A DNA stretch of 64,000 bases. Source: Xanthomarina arctica. GTDB taxonomy: Bacteria; Bacteroidota; Bacteroidia; Flavobacteriales; Flavobacteriaceae. Made by a program: the position numbers and the translations under genes. Under the pieces are notes generated by a model. That model was given only the letters and a program-made list of their open reading frames with translations, did no database searches and was not told the DNA's origin. Location: NCBI RefSeq assembly GCF_014638915.1, contig NZ_BMFQ01000002.1, forward strand, positions 124,001 to 188,000. The letters are read 5' to 3'. Of this stretch, positions 18,418 through 27,562 are shown in pieces. Positions within the stretch are counted from its first letter, which is position 1. Every line of letters starts with the position of its first letter.

Positions 18418-18423
18418 TTAGAA

Positions 18424-19113
18424 TTAGAAGTTAGGACTTAAACGGTATTCTTTATAGAAGACATCTAAGATATCAATAACTTCTTCAGGAGTATCAACCA
18501 AATGGATTAAGTCTAAATCTGTAGCACTAACATTATTGAACTTGCTAAGTAACACTTCTTTTACCCAATCAATTAAGCCACCCCAAAATTCGGTTCCAAC
18601 TAAAATTATAGGGAATTTCTCAATTTTATTTGTTTGGATAAGGGTAATGGCTTCAAACAATTCGTCTAAAGTTCCAAAACCTCCAGGCATTACTACAAAC
18701 CCTTGAGAATATTTAACAAACATCACTTTTCTCACAAAGAAATAATCGAAATCTAAGCTTTTATCAGAATCGATATACGGATTATCATGTTGTTCAAAAG
18801 GTAATTCAATGTTTAAACCAACTGAAGTTCCTCCAGCAATATGAGCACCTTTATTACCAGCTTCCATAATTCCTGGTCCACCACCAGTAATCACACCATA
18901 GCCGTGATCCACAATTTTGGCAGCCACTTCTTCAGCTAATTTGTAATATTTATTATCTGGTTTGGTTCTTGCAGATCCAAAGATGGAAACACATGGTCCA
19001 ATTTTACTTAGTTTTTCGTATCCATTTACAAACTCTCCCATGATTTTGAAAATAGCCCATGAATCGTTTGTTTTAATTTGATTCCAACGTTTGTGATGTT
19101 GTTCGTCTCTCAT
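18424..19113 (-). CDS. LOG-family protein (nucleotide 5'-monophosphate phosphoribohydrolase-like)
   Basis: Rossmann-fold LOG family enzyme of 229 residues. The two diagnostic motifs are intact: GGGPGIMEAGNKGA (77-90) and PGGFGTLDE (143-151). Characterised members release the base from cytokinin riboside monophosphates or other nucleoside monophosphates; older databases call them lysine decarboxylases, which is wrong. It is the first gene of a minus-strand operon with the T9SS nuclease-like protein, so a shared role in nucleotide salvage is possible but unproven. The N-terminal 35 residues (RDEQHHKRW) are an extension often seen in Flavobacteria. Confidence 0.9.
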   Translation of the reverse strand: MRDEQHHKRWNQIKTNDSWAIFKIMGEFVNGYEKLSKIGPCVSIFGSARTKPDNKYYKLAEEVAAKIVDHGYGVITGGGPGIMEAGNKGAHIAGGTSVGLNIELPFEQHDNPYIDSDKSLDFDYFFVRKVMFVKYSQGFVVMPGGFGTLDELFEAITLIQTNKIEKFPIILVGTEFWGGLIDWVKEVLLSKFNNVSATDLDLIHLVDTPEEVIDILDVFYKEYRLSPNF

Positions 19114-19300
19114 TTATATATGTTTTTTTTATCTCTATATTTTTTTGGGAATATAACTTAACTAATTCTAGTTTGTTAAATTAAATCCAAAAGCAAATTT
19201 AAGAGAAATATAGAGATTTTAAGCGCTTTATTAAAATGATTTTAAATAAGCACTATAAAAGTGATTTTTAGTTTGATGTATTTGAAATATTAAGGCATAA

Positions 19301-19333
19301 AAAAGACAAACCGTTTATGCGATTTGTCTTTTT
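19301..19333 (-). terminator. intrinsic terminator after the 56-residue membrane protein gene
   Basis: AAAAGACAAA (19301-19310) pairs with TTTGTCTTTT (19323-19332), with A/T runs on both sides. It lies 35 bp beyond the minus-strand stop at 19368. Confidence 0.75.
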
Positions 19334-19367
19334 CATATTAAGATGCGAAACTAAATTTATTATCTTA

Positions 19368-19550
<183 letters not shown>

Positions 19551-19593
19551 TTAATGGTTAAGAAACTAATTTAGTAAAAATTTATTTAAAATT

Positions 19594-22428
19594 TTATAAA
19601 TTTAATTCTTTTTTAAGAAAATGTGCTGTATAACTTGATTTGTGCTTAGCTACTTCTTCAGGAGTTCCTTCAACAATAACTTCGCCACCATTTTTACCAC
19701 CTTCATAACCAATATCAATAATATGATCGACCATTTTAATAACGTCCAGATTATGCTCTATAATTAAAACTGTATTGCCTTTGTCTGCTAATTTGTTTAA
19801 CACAATCATTAGCACGCGAATGTCTTCAAAATGTAGTCCAGTTGTAGGTTCATCTAATATATAAAAGGTGTTTCCAGTATCGCGTTTGCTTAGCTCGGTA
19901 GCTAGTTTAATACGTTGGGCTTCACCACCAGAAAGGGTTGTGCTTTGTTGTCCTAGAGTAATATATCCTAATCCAACGTCTTTAATGGTTCTTAGCTTTT
20001 TATGAATTTTCGGTATGTGTTCAAAAAAAGGTACGGCATCATTAATAGTCATATCTAGAACATCGCTAATGGATTTTCCTTTATAGCGTATTTCTAATGT
20101 TTCTCTGTTAAAACGCTTTCCTTGGCATGTTTCACATTCTACATAAACGTCTGGAAGGAAATTCATTTCAATCACTCGTAAACCACCACCTTGACAGGTC
20201 TCGCAACGTCCGCCTTTTACATTAAAACTAAAACGCCCAGGTTTATAGCCACGAATCATAGCTTCCGGAAGTTTTGCAAACAGACTTCGTATTTCGCTAA
20301 AAGTACCAGTGTAAGTTGCAGGATTAGATCTTGGCGTTCTTCCAATTGGCGATTGGTTGATGTCGATAACTTTATCAATATGCTCCAATCCTTTTATGCT
20401 TTTGTACGGCATTGGCACTTTTACTCCATTAAAATAGTGTGCATTCATAATAGGGTAGAGGGTTTCGTTTATTAAAGTCGATTTTCCACTTCCTGAAACG
20501 CCTGTTACGCCAATCATTTTTCCTAAGGGAAATTTTACCGAAACATTTTTTAAGTTATTTCCTGTACAGCCTTTTAATTCTATAAAGTTTCCATTGCCTT
20601 TTCTGCGTGTTTTTGGGACTTCTATTTGTTTGGTACCATTAAGATAATCGGCGGTTAGTGTATGATGTGTTTTTAGTTCGGCTGGTGTGCCGATACTAAT
20701 AATTTCTCCACCATATTTTCCGGCTTTTGGTCCGATGTCAATTACATAATCGGCATGTTCTATCATGTCCTTATCATGTTCTACCACAATAACCGAATTA
20801 CCAATATCTCTTAAAGCGACTAAAGATTTTATCAGTTTTTCATTGTCACGTTGATGAAGTCCAATGCTAGGTTCATCTAAAATATAAAGCACACCAACCA
20901 GTTGAGACCCAATTTGTGTAGCTAGACGAATTCGTTGAGCTTCGCCACCAGAAAGTGATTTCGAACTTCGGTTTAAGGATAAATATTCCAAACCAACATC
21001 CAATAAAAACTGAAGTCTGGTTTTAATTTCTTTGATGACTTCTTCAGCAATTTTTAATTGTTTGTCTGATAAATGATTTTCTAAGTCGTTAAACCAAGCA
21101 GCTAAATCAACTATGTCTTTATTGGCTAGATCAGCTATGTTTTTGTCGTTTATTTTAAAATATAAAGATTCCTGTCTTAAGCGTGAACCATTGCATTCGC
21201 TACAGGTAACCTTATCCATATATTCTTTTGCCCAACGTTTTAAAGACGTTGTTTCTGCATTGACAAATTGGCTTTCGATAAAATTAGATACGCCTTCAAA
21301 ATCTATTTTATAATCACGAGTTACTCCAAGAGTTTTACTTTCAACTGAAAACTTTTCGTTTCCGCCATAAAGAATCATCTCTTTGGCTTCTTCAGGAATA
21401 CTTTTATATGGATCGTTTAATGAGAAGCTAAAACGATGCGCAATAGTTTCAAACTGCTTAAAAATCCACGAGTTTTTTTGAGGACCGTGAGGTGCCAGAG
21501 CTCCAGCTGCAATAGATAATTTAGAATCTGGAATAATTTTATGTTCGTTTACCTGATACAAAGATCCGATACCATTACACTTTGGGCAAGCTCCTTTAGG
21601 GGAGTTGAATGAAAAGTTATTTGGCTCTGGATTTGGATATGAAATCCCAGAACTAGGACACATTAAATTCCGGCTAAAATATCTGGTTTCTTGTGTGTCT
21701 TGATCTAGAACCATTAAGACATCTTCGCCGTGATACATGGCTGTATTGATGGTTTCAGTAAGACGTTTATCATTATCAATAGAATCTTCTATTTTTAAAC
21801 GATCGATCACAATTTCTATGTCGTGATTTTTGTAACGATCCAGTTTCATTCCTTTTACAAGGTCTAGAATCTCTCCATCGGCTCTTACTTTTACAAAACC
21901 TTGTTTGGCAATTTGCTCAAATAATTCTCTGTAATGACCTTTTCTAGATCGTACAACAGGAGCTAGAATATTGATGCGTTTACCTTTAAAGCTTTCAAAA
22001 ATAAGTTCTTTAATCTGCTTGTCGTTATAGCTCACCATTTTTTCGCCAGAATTGTAGCTATACGCATCACTAGCACGAGCAAAAAGAAGTCTTAAAAAAT
22101 CGTAAATCTCTGTAATGGTACCAACGGTAGAACGTGGCGACTTGCTTGTTGTTTTTTGTTCAATGGCAATTACAGGCGAAAGTCCGTCAATTTTATCCAC
22201 ATCTGGACGTTCTAATCCTCCAAGAAACTGTCTGGCATAAGCCGAAAAAGTTTCTATATATCTACGTTGACCTTCGGCATAAATGGTATCGAAAGCCAAA
22301 GACGATTTTCCACTACCAGATAAACCAGTTATAACCACTAGTTTTTCTCTAGGAATAGTGACATCTATATTTTTCAGGTTGTGAACGCGAGCGCCCTGAA
22401 CCTCTATGTTATCTTCGAATTTACTCAT
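19594..22428 (-). CDS. uvrA: excinuclease ABC subunit A
   Basis: Damage-recognition ATPase of nucleotide excision repair; it loads UvrB on lesions. At 944 residues it is full length. Seen: Walker [10 protein letters not shown] (about 34-42) and GVSGSGKST, two ABC signatures LSGGEAQRI, Walker B LDEPS and LDEPT, and zinc-binding CPKCNG and CETCQGG clusters. The ATG start is supported by the conserved [16 protein letters not shown] minus-strand TACCTTTG box (22473-22466) fits the phylum's -7 element, although I see no good -33 partner. The convergent UvrD-type helicase of the same pathway is 20 kb away. Confidence 0.98.
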   Translation of the reverse strand: MSKFEDNIEVQGARVHNLKNIDVTIPREKLVVITGLSGSGKSSLAFDTIYAEGQRRYIETFSAYARQFLGGLERPDVDKIDGLSPVIAIEQKTTSKSPRSTVGTITEIYDFLRLLFARASDAYSYNSGEKMVSYNDKQIKELIFESFKGKRINILAPVVRSRKGHYRELFEQIAKQGFVKVRADGEILDLVKGMKLDRYKNHDIEIVIDRLKIEDSIDNDKRLTETINTAMYHGEDVLMVLDQDTQETRYFSRNLMCPSSGISYPNPEPNNFSFNSPKGACPKCNGIGSLYQVNEHKIIPDSKLSIAAGALAPHGPQKNSWIFKQFETIAHRFSFSLNDPYKSIPEEAKEMILYGGNEKFSVESKTLGVTRDYKIDFEGVSNFIESQFVNAETTSLKRWAKEYMDKVTCSECNGSRLRQESLYFKINDKNIADLANKDIVDLAAWFNDLENHLSDKQLKIAEEVIKEIKTRLQFLLDVGLEYLSLNRSSKSLSGGEAQRIRLATQIGSQLVGVLYILDEPSIGLHQRDNEKLIKSLVALRDIGNSVIVVEHDKDMIEHADYVIDIGPKAGKYGGEIISIGTPAELKTHHTLTADYLNGTKQIEVPKTRRKGNGNFIELKGCTGNNLKNVSVKFPLGKMIGVTGVSGSGKSTLINETLYPIMNAHYFNGVKVPMPYKSIKGLEHIDKVIDINQSPIGRTPRSNPATYTGTFSEIRSLFAKLPEAMIRGYKPGRFSFNVKGGRCETCQGGGLRVIEMNFLPDVYVECETCQGKRFNRETLEIRYKGKSISDVLDMTINDAVPFFEHIPKIHKKLRTIKDVGLGYITLGQQSTTLSGGEAQRIKLATELSKRDTGNTFYILDEPTTGLHFEDIRVLMIVLNKLADKGNTVLIIEHNLDVIKMVDHIIDIGYEGGKNGGEVIVEGTPEEVAKHKSSYTAHFLKKELNL

Positions 22429-22660
22429 AAAAATAGCTCTTTTGACTTTTAAGAAGACAAAGGTGCAAAGGTACGATTTTAGTAAGTAAAAATAAAGTAA
22501 TGTGCTAACAGTTACTTGTTAATAACTGAGACCTAATTACGGAGGAATTCTTGTCAGCTATTTGATTGAAATTTATTAAGTTTGGAAGTAGGTATAAAAA
22601 AGTTATAAATAGGAGTACCAGTAGTCTATTCTTGTAATCAATTTTAATATAAAAAATAAC

Positions 22661-23386
22661 ATGTTCAACCTTAAAAGTATTTTCGCACTATTTTTTGTTT
22701 TAACAATCGTCGTTTCTTGTAAGAATGAACATGAGAGTCAAACAAACCAAAAAGAAATTGAACAAGAATCAACATTCAACTCAGATTTTCTTATTGGTTC
22801 TTGGGAAGATCAATCGGAAGCCGCTTTGGATTTTAGTTTATTTTTAGATGGCACTGCTAAATCTGATAATATGAAATCGCTTTTATATCAAAATTGGTAC
22901 GTAAAAAACAACCAGCTTTATTTGACAGCGAAAAGTATGGGGAATGGAAGTTCTTCTCTTGATACCGAAATTTATGATGTACAGGAATTGGATGAAAATC
23001 ATATGGTACTAAAAGGAGGCGAAATGATTTTCGAATATAAAAAGAGTAGCAAAAGCAATGAGGGAATTCCGGTTGGAGCTGATGAAACATTACCTGAACA
23101 AAAATCCAAAATATTAAAAGGAAAATTAACCTTAGGGCACGAAGCTAAAAGTTTTGAACCTTGTGGAAGTGATAAAGTATTTTGGGTTTCAGACAAAACC
23201 ATGGAATTGGAAAAAGTATACAATGATTTAACGGAAGGTAAAAAACCATATACTCCAATTTTTACAGAAATTGAAGTTATAGATATGGGCAAATCGGTCG
23301 ATGGTTTCCCAGCTGATTATAACAGCACCTATGAGGTGATAAATATTTTAGAGGCACGAATGGTGTCGGATAAAGATTGTGAATAA
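22661..23386 (+). CDS. conserved hypothetical lipoprotein
   Basis: A 241-residue SPII lipoprotein: hydrophobic signal and lipobox VVSC (Cys20), then a charged linker. The mature part has a GSWEDQSEAALDFSLFLDGTAKS segment typical of lipocalin-like or DUF stress-response beta domains, followed by a second part with FEPCGSDKVFWVSD and a final Cys. The two distant cysteines could form a disulfide. No named family is recognised with certainty. It stands alone, with 232 bp upstream and 242 bp downstream free of genes. Confidence 0.75.
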   Translation: MFNLKSIFALFFVLTIVVSCKNEHESQTNQKEIEQESTFNSDFLIGSWEDQSEAALDFSLFLDGTAKSDNMKSLLYQNWYVKNNQLYLTAKSMGNGSSSLDTEIYDVQELDENHMVLKGGEMIFEYKKSSKSNEGIPVGADETLPEQKSKILKGKLTLGHEAKSFEPCGSDKVFWVSDKTMELEKVYNDLTEGKKPYTPIFTEIEVIDMGKSVDGFPADYNSTYEVINILEARMVSDKDCE

Positions 23387-23628
23387 AAACGGTATTCATA
23401 AGTCGTATTAAACATAGAGCAAAACCCTTGTAATTAAAAACTAATTAGAAATTTCAAATTCCTAATGTCTAAAATAATTATTAGTATTTTGAATTAGTAA
23501 ATTCAAGGATTGAACGAAAAAAATTGTAAATTGAAATCTTGTAAATCGGAATTTTAGGGTAAATTAGAAGCTCAAACAGAAAGATTTTAAAGAAAAAAAA
23601 TAATTAAAAATATTAAAATATAAATATC

Positions 23629-23733
23629 ATGGCAAAAAGTCAAGACGCAAAGAAAAACGTAAAAAAAGAATCTGCCAAAACTCCAAAAGAAAAAAAAGCA
23701 GAAAAAAGAGATAAGAAAGCTAAGAGAGGTTAG
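23629..23733 (+). CDS. very basic 34-residue protein
   Basis: ATG at 23629 opens a 34-residue frame starting MAKSQDAKKNVKKES and ending KRDKKAKRG; about 40% of residues are lysine or arginine. Similar short Lys-rich proteins beginning MAKxQDAKK are common and usually unannotated in Flavobacteria as I recall, which supports it being real. It lies 170 bp before the DUF2867 gene. A nucleic-acid or ribosome-associated role is a guess from charge alone. Confidence 0.6.
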   Translation: MAKSQDAKKNVKKESAKTPKEKKAEKRDKKAKRG

Positions 23734-23855
23734 TAGCTCTAATTTGAGTACGTTTCCGAATTTATAATTACAGCGGATTAAAAAATAAATTAGAAAATCT
23801 TTAGTTCTGGATTGAAAAAATTCAAAATTTCAATTAAGAACTGAAGGGTAATATG

Positions 23856-23888
23856 TTGTACAATCAATTTAAACTATAGCTAAATTTG
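23856..23888 (+). promoter_or_regulatory. probable promoter of the DUF2867 dehydrogenase gene
   Basis: TTG (23856-23858), a 22-nt spacer and TAAATTTG (23881-23888), 15 bp before the ATG at 23904. The -33 element is part of a perfect 8-bp palindrome TTGTACAA. Confidence 0.45.
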
Positions 23889-23903
23889 AGAATAAGACAT
23901 TAA

Positions 23904-25334
23904 ATGAAAATATTATTAACAGGTTCAACAGGATATATTGGAAAGCGACTGCTTCCCGTCCTCATTGAATTGGGTCATGAAGTAGTTTGTTGTGTCAGGG
24001 ATCCAAAGAGATTCAATCCTCCAGAATCTTTAAAAGAAAACATTACAGTTCTTAAATTAGACTTGTTAGATGAAAAGTCTTTAGAAAATATTCCAGAAGA
24101 TATTGATGCCGCATATTATTTAGTCCACTCCATGTCATCATCTGGTGATTATGAGTCTATGGAAGAAAATTCAGCCATAAACTTTAGAAAAGCTCTTAAA
24201 AGAACCCAAGTCAATCATGTTATTTATTTAAGTGGGATTGTAAATGAAACTGAACTCTCTAAGCATTTATCATCAAGAAAAAATGTGGAATTGGAACTTA
24301 GCAAAGGGGACTATAATTTTACAGCATTAAGAGCCGGAATAATTATTGGGTCGGGGAGTGCTTCTTTTGAAATTATAAGAGATTTAGTCGAAAAACTACC
24401 TCTCATGGTCACTCCAAAATGGCTAAATACGAAATGCCAACCTATCGGGATTTCAGATGTTATTGCCTTTCTTTCCAAATCATTACTCAACCCGAAAACC
24501 TTTAATCAGAATTTTGATATTGGCGGTCCTGATATATTGACTTATAAAAATATGCTCTTGGATTTTGCAGAAGTTCGCAATCTCAAGCGTAAAATTTTTA
24601 TTGTTCCAATAATGACACCCAAGCTTTCTTCTTATTGGTTATATTTTGTTACTTCCACGTCTTATAAACTTGCCACATCTTTAGTGCATAGTATGAAAAT
24701 AGAAGTGGTTTGCCGAGATAATCACTTAAATTCTATTCTTGGAGTTACTCCTTTAAGCTATAAAGAATGCTTAAAAAGAGCTTTTAGTAAAATTGAAAGT
24801 AATGAAATCCTTTCAAGCTGGAAAGATGCCTATTCCAGTAGTGGTTTGAGTTTTAATATCTCAGATTTTATTGAAGTTCCTACTTTTGGATGTTTTAAAG
24901 ATAATAGAACGATGCCAATCGAAAATCGAGACTTTACTATTAACAAAATATGGAGTATTGGTGGTACAACTGGTTGGTATTATGGCAACTTTTTGTGGAA
25001 AACTAGAGGTTTTATTGATAAATTGTTTGGTGGTGTCGGACTTAGACGAGGAAGAACAAATCCATCTGCTATAAACGTTGGAGATTCTATCGATTTTTGG
25101 CGCGTATTATATGCTAATAAGGAAGAAGGTCGTTTGCTTTTATTTGCTGAAATGAAACTGCCAGGAGAAGCTTGGCTAGAATTTAAAGTGGTTGACAAAC
25201 AGCTTACTCAAACAGCAACTTTTAGACCTTTAGGTTTAGCAGGAAGGTTATATTGGTATGCCGTATTTCCTTTTCATGGGTTTATATTCAAAGGAATGTT
25301 AAAACAAATTACAGCAATGCCTAAAGATTATTAA
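23904..25334 (+). CDS. NAD(P)-binding SDR-type protein with C-terminal DUF2867
   Basis: A 476-residue two-domain protein. The N-terminal 300 residues are an atypical or extended SDR: dinucleotide motif GSTGYIGKR (7-15), YYLVHSMSS and IYLSGIV. The C-terminal part from about 320 (WSIGGTTGWYYGNFLW, then RLLLFAEMKLPGEAWLEF) is DUF2867. This combination is common in Bacteroidota and Actinobacteria, and the substrate is unknown. It is preceded by a candidate promoter and followed by 171 bp before the RsbQ-like gene, which has its own promoter, so it is probably transcribed alone. Confidence 0.88.
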   Translation: MKILLTGSTGYIGKRLLPVLIELGHEVVCCVRDPKRFNPPESLKENITVLKLDLLDEKSLENIPEDIDAAYYLVHSMSSSGDYESMEENSAINFRKALKRTQVNHVIYLSGIVNETELSKHLSSRKNVELELSKGDYNFTALRAGIIIGSGSASFEIIRDLVEKLPLMVTPKWLNTKCQPIGISDVIAFLSKSLLNPKTFNQNFDIGGPDILTYKNMLLDFAEVRNLKRKIFIVPIMTPKLSSYWLYFVTSTSYKLATSLVHSMKIEVVCRDNHLNSILGVTPLSYKECLKRAFSKIESNEILSSWKDAYSSSGLSFNISDFIEVPTFGCFKDNRTMPIENRDFTINKIWSIGGTTGWYYGNFLWKTRGFIDKLFGGVGLRRGRTNPSAINVGDSIDFWRVLYANKEEGRLLLFAEMKLPGEAWLEFKVVDKQLTQTATFRPLGLAGRLYWYAVFPFHGFIFKGMLKQITAMPKDY

Positions 25335-25443
25335 AGTGAATATTATGTAATCCATTTTAACCAGTTTCGTCATGACGTTTTTCTTAATCGGAAAACAGTC
25401 ATTCAACTATCATATTAAAGTTAAAATAGGATTAATTATTTTT

Positions 25444-25475
25444 TTTGTTGCATACTACCAAAATGTATATTTTTG
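25444..25475 (+). promoter_or_regulatory. Bacteroidota-type promoter of the rsbQ-like gene
   Basis: TTTG (25444-25447), a 20-nt spacer and TATTTTTG (25468-25475) give a full match to the -33/-7 consensus. The leader before the ATG at 25506 would be about 27 nt. Confidence 0.7.
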
Positions 25476-25505
25476 TAATAGGACCTTAGTCTCTAAAAAA
25501 AAACG

Positions 25506-26312
25506 ATGCAGGATATTATTAAACGAAACAATATTACCATTAAAGGCAAAGGTGAAAAAACGATGCTTTTTGCACATGGATTTGGATGCGACCAAAACAT
25601 GTGGCGGTTTATAACTTCTGATTTTGAAGAAAATTACAAGATGGTACTTTTTGATTATGTTGGTTGTGGAAAATCAGATCTTGCTGCTTACAATTTTGAA
25701 AGATATTCCAACTTGCAAGGATATGCACAGGACATACTAGAAATTTGCTCGGCTCTTGAACTAAAAGAGGTCATATTTGTTGGTCATAGCGTTAGTTCTA
25801 TGATTGGTCTTTTGGCAGCCATAGAACAACCCAATATATTTTCAAGTATGATTTTTATTGGTCCTTCTGCACGGTACGTAAATGATTCTGATTATATAGG
25901 AGGTTTTTCTACTGAAGATCTAGAAGGCTTATTAGAGGTCATGGATAACAATTATATAGGTTGGTCCAATTTTTTTGCCCCTGTGGTGATGAAAAATGAA
26001 GACAAACCGGAATTGACAAAAGAACTCGAAGAAAGTTTTTGCTCCACAGATCCTGTTATTACACGCAGGTTTGCCGAAGTCACATTTTTTTCTGATAACC
26101 GCGACGATCTTCCAAACCTTTCTCAACCCTGTTTAATATTGCAATGTTCGGAAGATTCGATTGCGTCCGATGAAGTTGGACTATATGTTCACAAGCAAAT
26201 TCAAAATAGTACCTTTAAAAAAATGAAAGCGACCGGACATTGTCCACAAATGAGCCATCCTCAAGAAACCATAGAACTGATTCAAAATTTTTTAAAACAG
26301 CAATCTTATTAA
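25506..26312 (+). CDS. RsbQ-like alpha/beta hydrolase (signalling receptor type)
   Basis: Cytoplasmic alpha/beta hydrolase closely matching Bacillus RsbQ, the partner of the PAS phosphatase RsbP, and related to the plant KAI2/D14 hormone receptors. Family stretches seen: AHGFGCDQNMW (23-33), VLFDYVGCGKSDL (47-59), ERYSNLQGYAQD (65-76), FCSTDPVI and GHCPQMSHP. The triad would be Ser95 (GHSVS), the Asp of SEDSIA and the His of GHCPQ. The elbow's usual final Gly is Ser97. The next gene is a PAS-type histidine kinase, so the pair probably acts as receptor and kinase for a small hydrophobic ligand, by analogy with RsbQ-RsbP. 268 aa. Confidence 0.9.
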   Translation: MQDIIKRNNITIKGKGEKTMLFAHGFGCDQNMWRFITSDFEENYKMVLFDYVGCGKSDLAAYNFERYSNLQGYAQDILEICSALELKEVIFVGHSVSSMIGLLAAIEQPNIFSSMIFIGPSARYVNDSDYIGGFSTEDLEGLLEVMDNNYIGWSNFFAPVVMKNEDKPELTKELEESFCSTDPVITRRFAEVTFFSDNRDDLPNLSQPCLILQCSEDSIASDEVGLYVHKQIQNSTFKKMKATGHCPQMSHPQETIELIQNFLKQQSY

Positions 26313-26406
26313 GGACGATTCGATAAACCAGAATTCAGGGCACAATTTTTACGATGCTATTCCATGTTTTTTATTTTCATTTTCGGAATCTGGAAAAATT
26401 ATAAAA

Positions 26407-27531
26407 ATGAATGCCGAAATGCGCTCGAAATTGGGTTTGGAGCCAAAGCAAGCCCTTGGTTTACAATTGGAAGATTTATTGACTGTTGGAAGCAAAATAT
26501 TTTATCAAACTCATTTTTATCCCATGATAAAAATGCAAAATACCGCTCGCGAAATCTATCTCTCCTTTAAAGGAATCCATGGCGCCATTCCTGTTTTATT
26601 AAATGTCGAAGTACAACATTTGGCTGGCGAGATAGAAATTATTTGTGGAGGAATGGAAATCTCCAATCGGAACCGTTATGAAAAGGAATTAATTGAAGCA
26701 AAAAAAGAAGCCGAGGTTGCCTTAAACGAAAATGCCGAACTTAAGAAAGTTAAAAATGCATTGGTAGAACAACAGCAAATTTTAGAATCTCAATTTAGAA
26801 AACTAAAATCTCTAAAACAACAACAACAGGAAGTATTCAAATTAATTGCACACGACCTGCAAGAACCGCTACGCAAGTCCATTTTCTTTAGTGATTATAT
26901 TCTGACTAAAATTAAAGGATTGCCAAAAGATGCTATGGCGCGTTTGGAGAAAATTAGTGGCTTTAGTTCCCAGATGAGTGACATGTTACTTACCTTGTTG
27001 CGATATAAAGAAATTGAAGATGTAACATTAAACTATCGTAAAATAGATTTGCCGGTATTAATTAAAAATGCCATCGAGGAGTTGAATATTCAAAACGATA
27101 AGAAAATATCGGTGACGTATCCTTCCACAAGTCCTGAATTCTATGGAGATAATCGTATGATTACGCGCCTTATTGTTGAACTGTTGAAAAATTCACGAAG
27201 CGATAAAAACCCAGAAAACAAATTACTAACGATTCAGATTTCTGCTATAGAAACTTTAAAAAACAGTTTTTTAGAAGTTTCAGATAAGTATCAATATGAT
27301 AAATTTATAAAAATCACTTATGTAGACAATGGTTTGGGTTTTCGGTCCAATTTTTCTGAAATTATTAAAGAATCTGAGCACTTTAATAAAATAAATATTG
27401 GTCTTGCCTATTGCAAACAAATTGTAGAAAAACATTCAGGAACTATTGTTGCGACATCTAAAAAAGGAGCAGGAGTCAATTATACCATCTTACTTCCCAT
27501 ACTAGATTCTAGTGAGGTTTCAAAACCTTAA
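26407..27531 (+). CDS. PAS-domain sensor histidine kinase, N-terminus unclear
   Basis: Sensor kinase downstream of the RsbQ-like gene. From the first ATG it has a truncated PAS region (LTVGSKIFYQTHFYP), a coiled coil (about 100-145), the HisKA box IAHDLQEPLRK and a HATPase domain (ELLKNSRSDKN, DNGLGF, NIGLAYCKQIVEKHSGTI). No transmembrane segment is seen, so it is cytosolic. The same frame stays open upstream to 26296 and encodes an obvious PAS start (DAIPCFLFSFSESGKIIK). No ATG, GTG or TTG lies there; AAGGA at 26311 is followed 7 nt later by ATA at 26323. The coordinates use the only standard start, but the real protein probably begins at 26308 or 26323. Confidence 0.82.
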   Translation: MNAEMRSKLGLEPKQALGLQLEDLLTVGSKIFYQTHFYPMIKMQNTAREIYLSFKGIHGAIPVLLNVEVQHLAGEIEIICGGMEISNRNRYEKELIEAKKEAEVALNENAELKKVKNALVEQQQILESQFRKLKSLKQQQQEVFKLIAHDLQEPLRKSIFFSDYILTKIKGLPKDAMARLEKISGFSSQMSDMLLTLLRYKEIEDVTLNYRKIDLPVLIKNAIEELNIQNDKKISVTYPSTSPEFYGDNRMITRLIVELLKNSRSDKNPENKLLTIQISAIETLKNSFLEVSDKYQYDKFIKITYVDNGLGFRSNFSEIIKESEHFNKINIGLAYCKQIVEKHSGTIVATSKKGAGVNYTILLPILDSSEVSKP

Positions 27532-27562
27532 TTTAATTATTACCAATTAATTAATAAATAAG

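Noticed and set aside
25372-25614. 80-residue frame before rsbQ
   Set aside because: It overlaps the rsbQ promoter and its first 36 codons in another frame; the RsbQ frame is strongly conserved.
26364-26570. 68-residue frame overlapping the kinase start
   Set aside because: It runs in a different frame from both rsbQ and the PAS coding sequence, and its translation resembles nothing.
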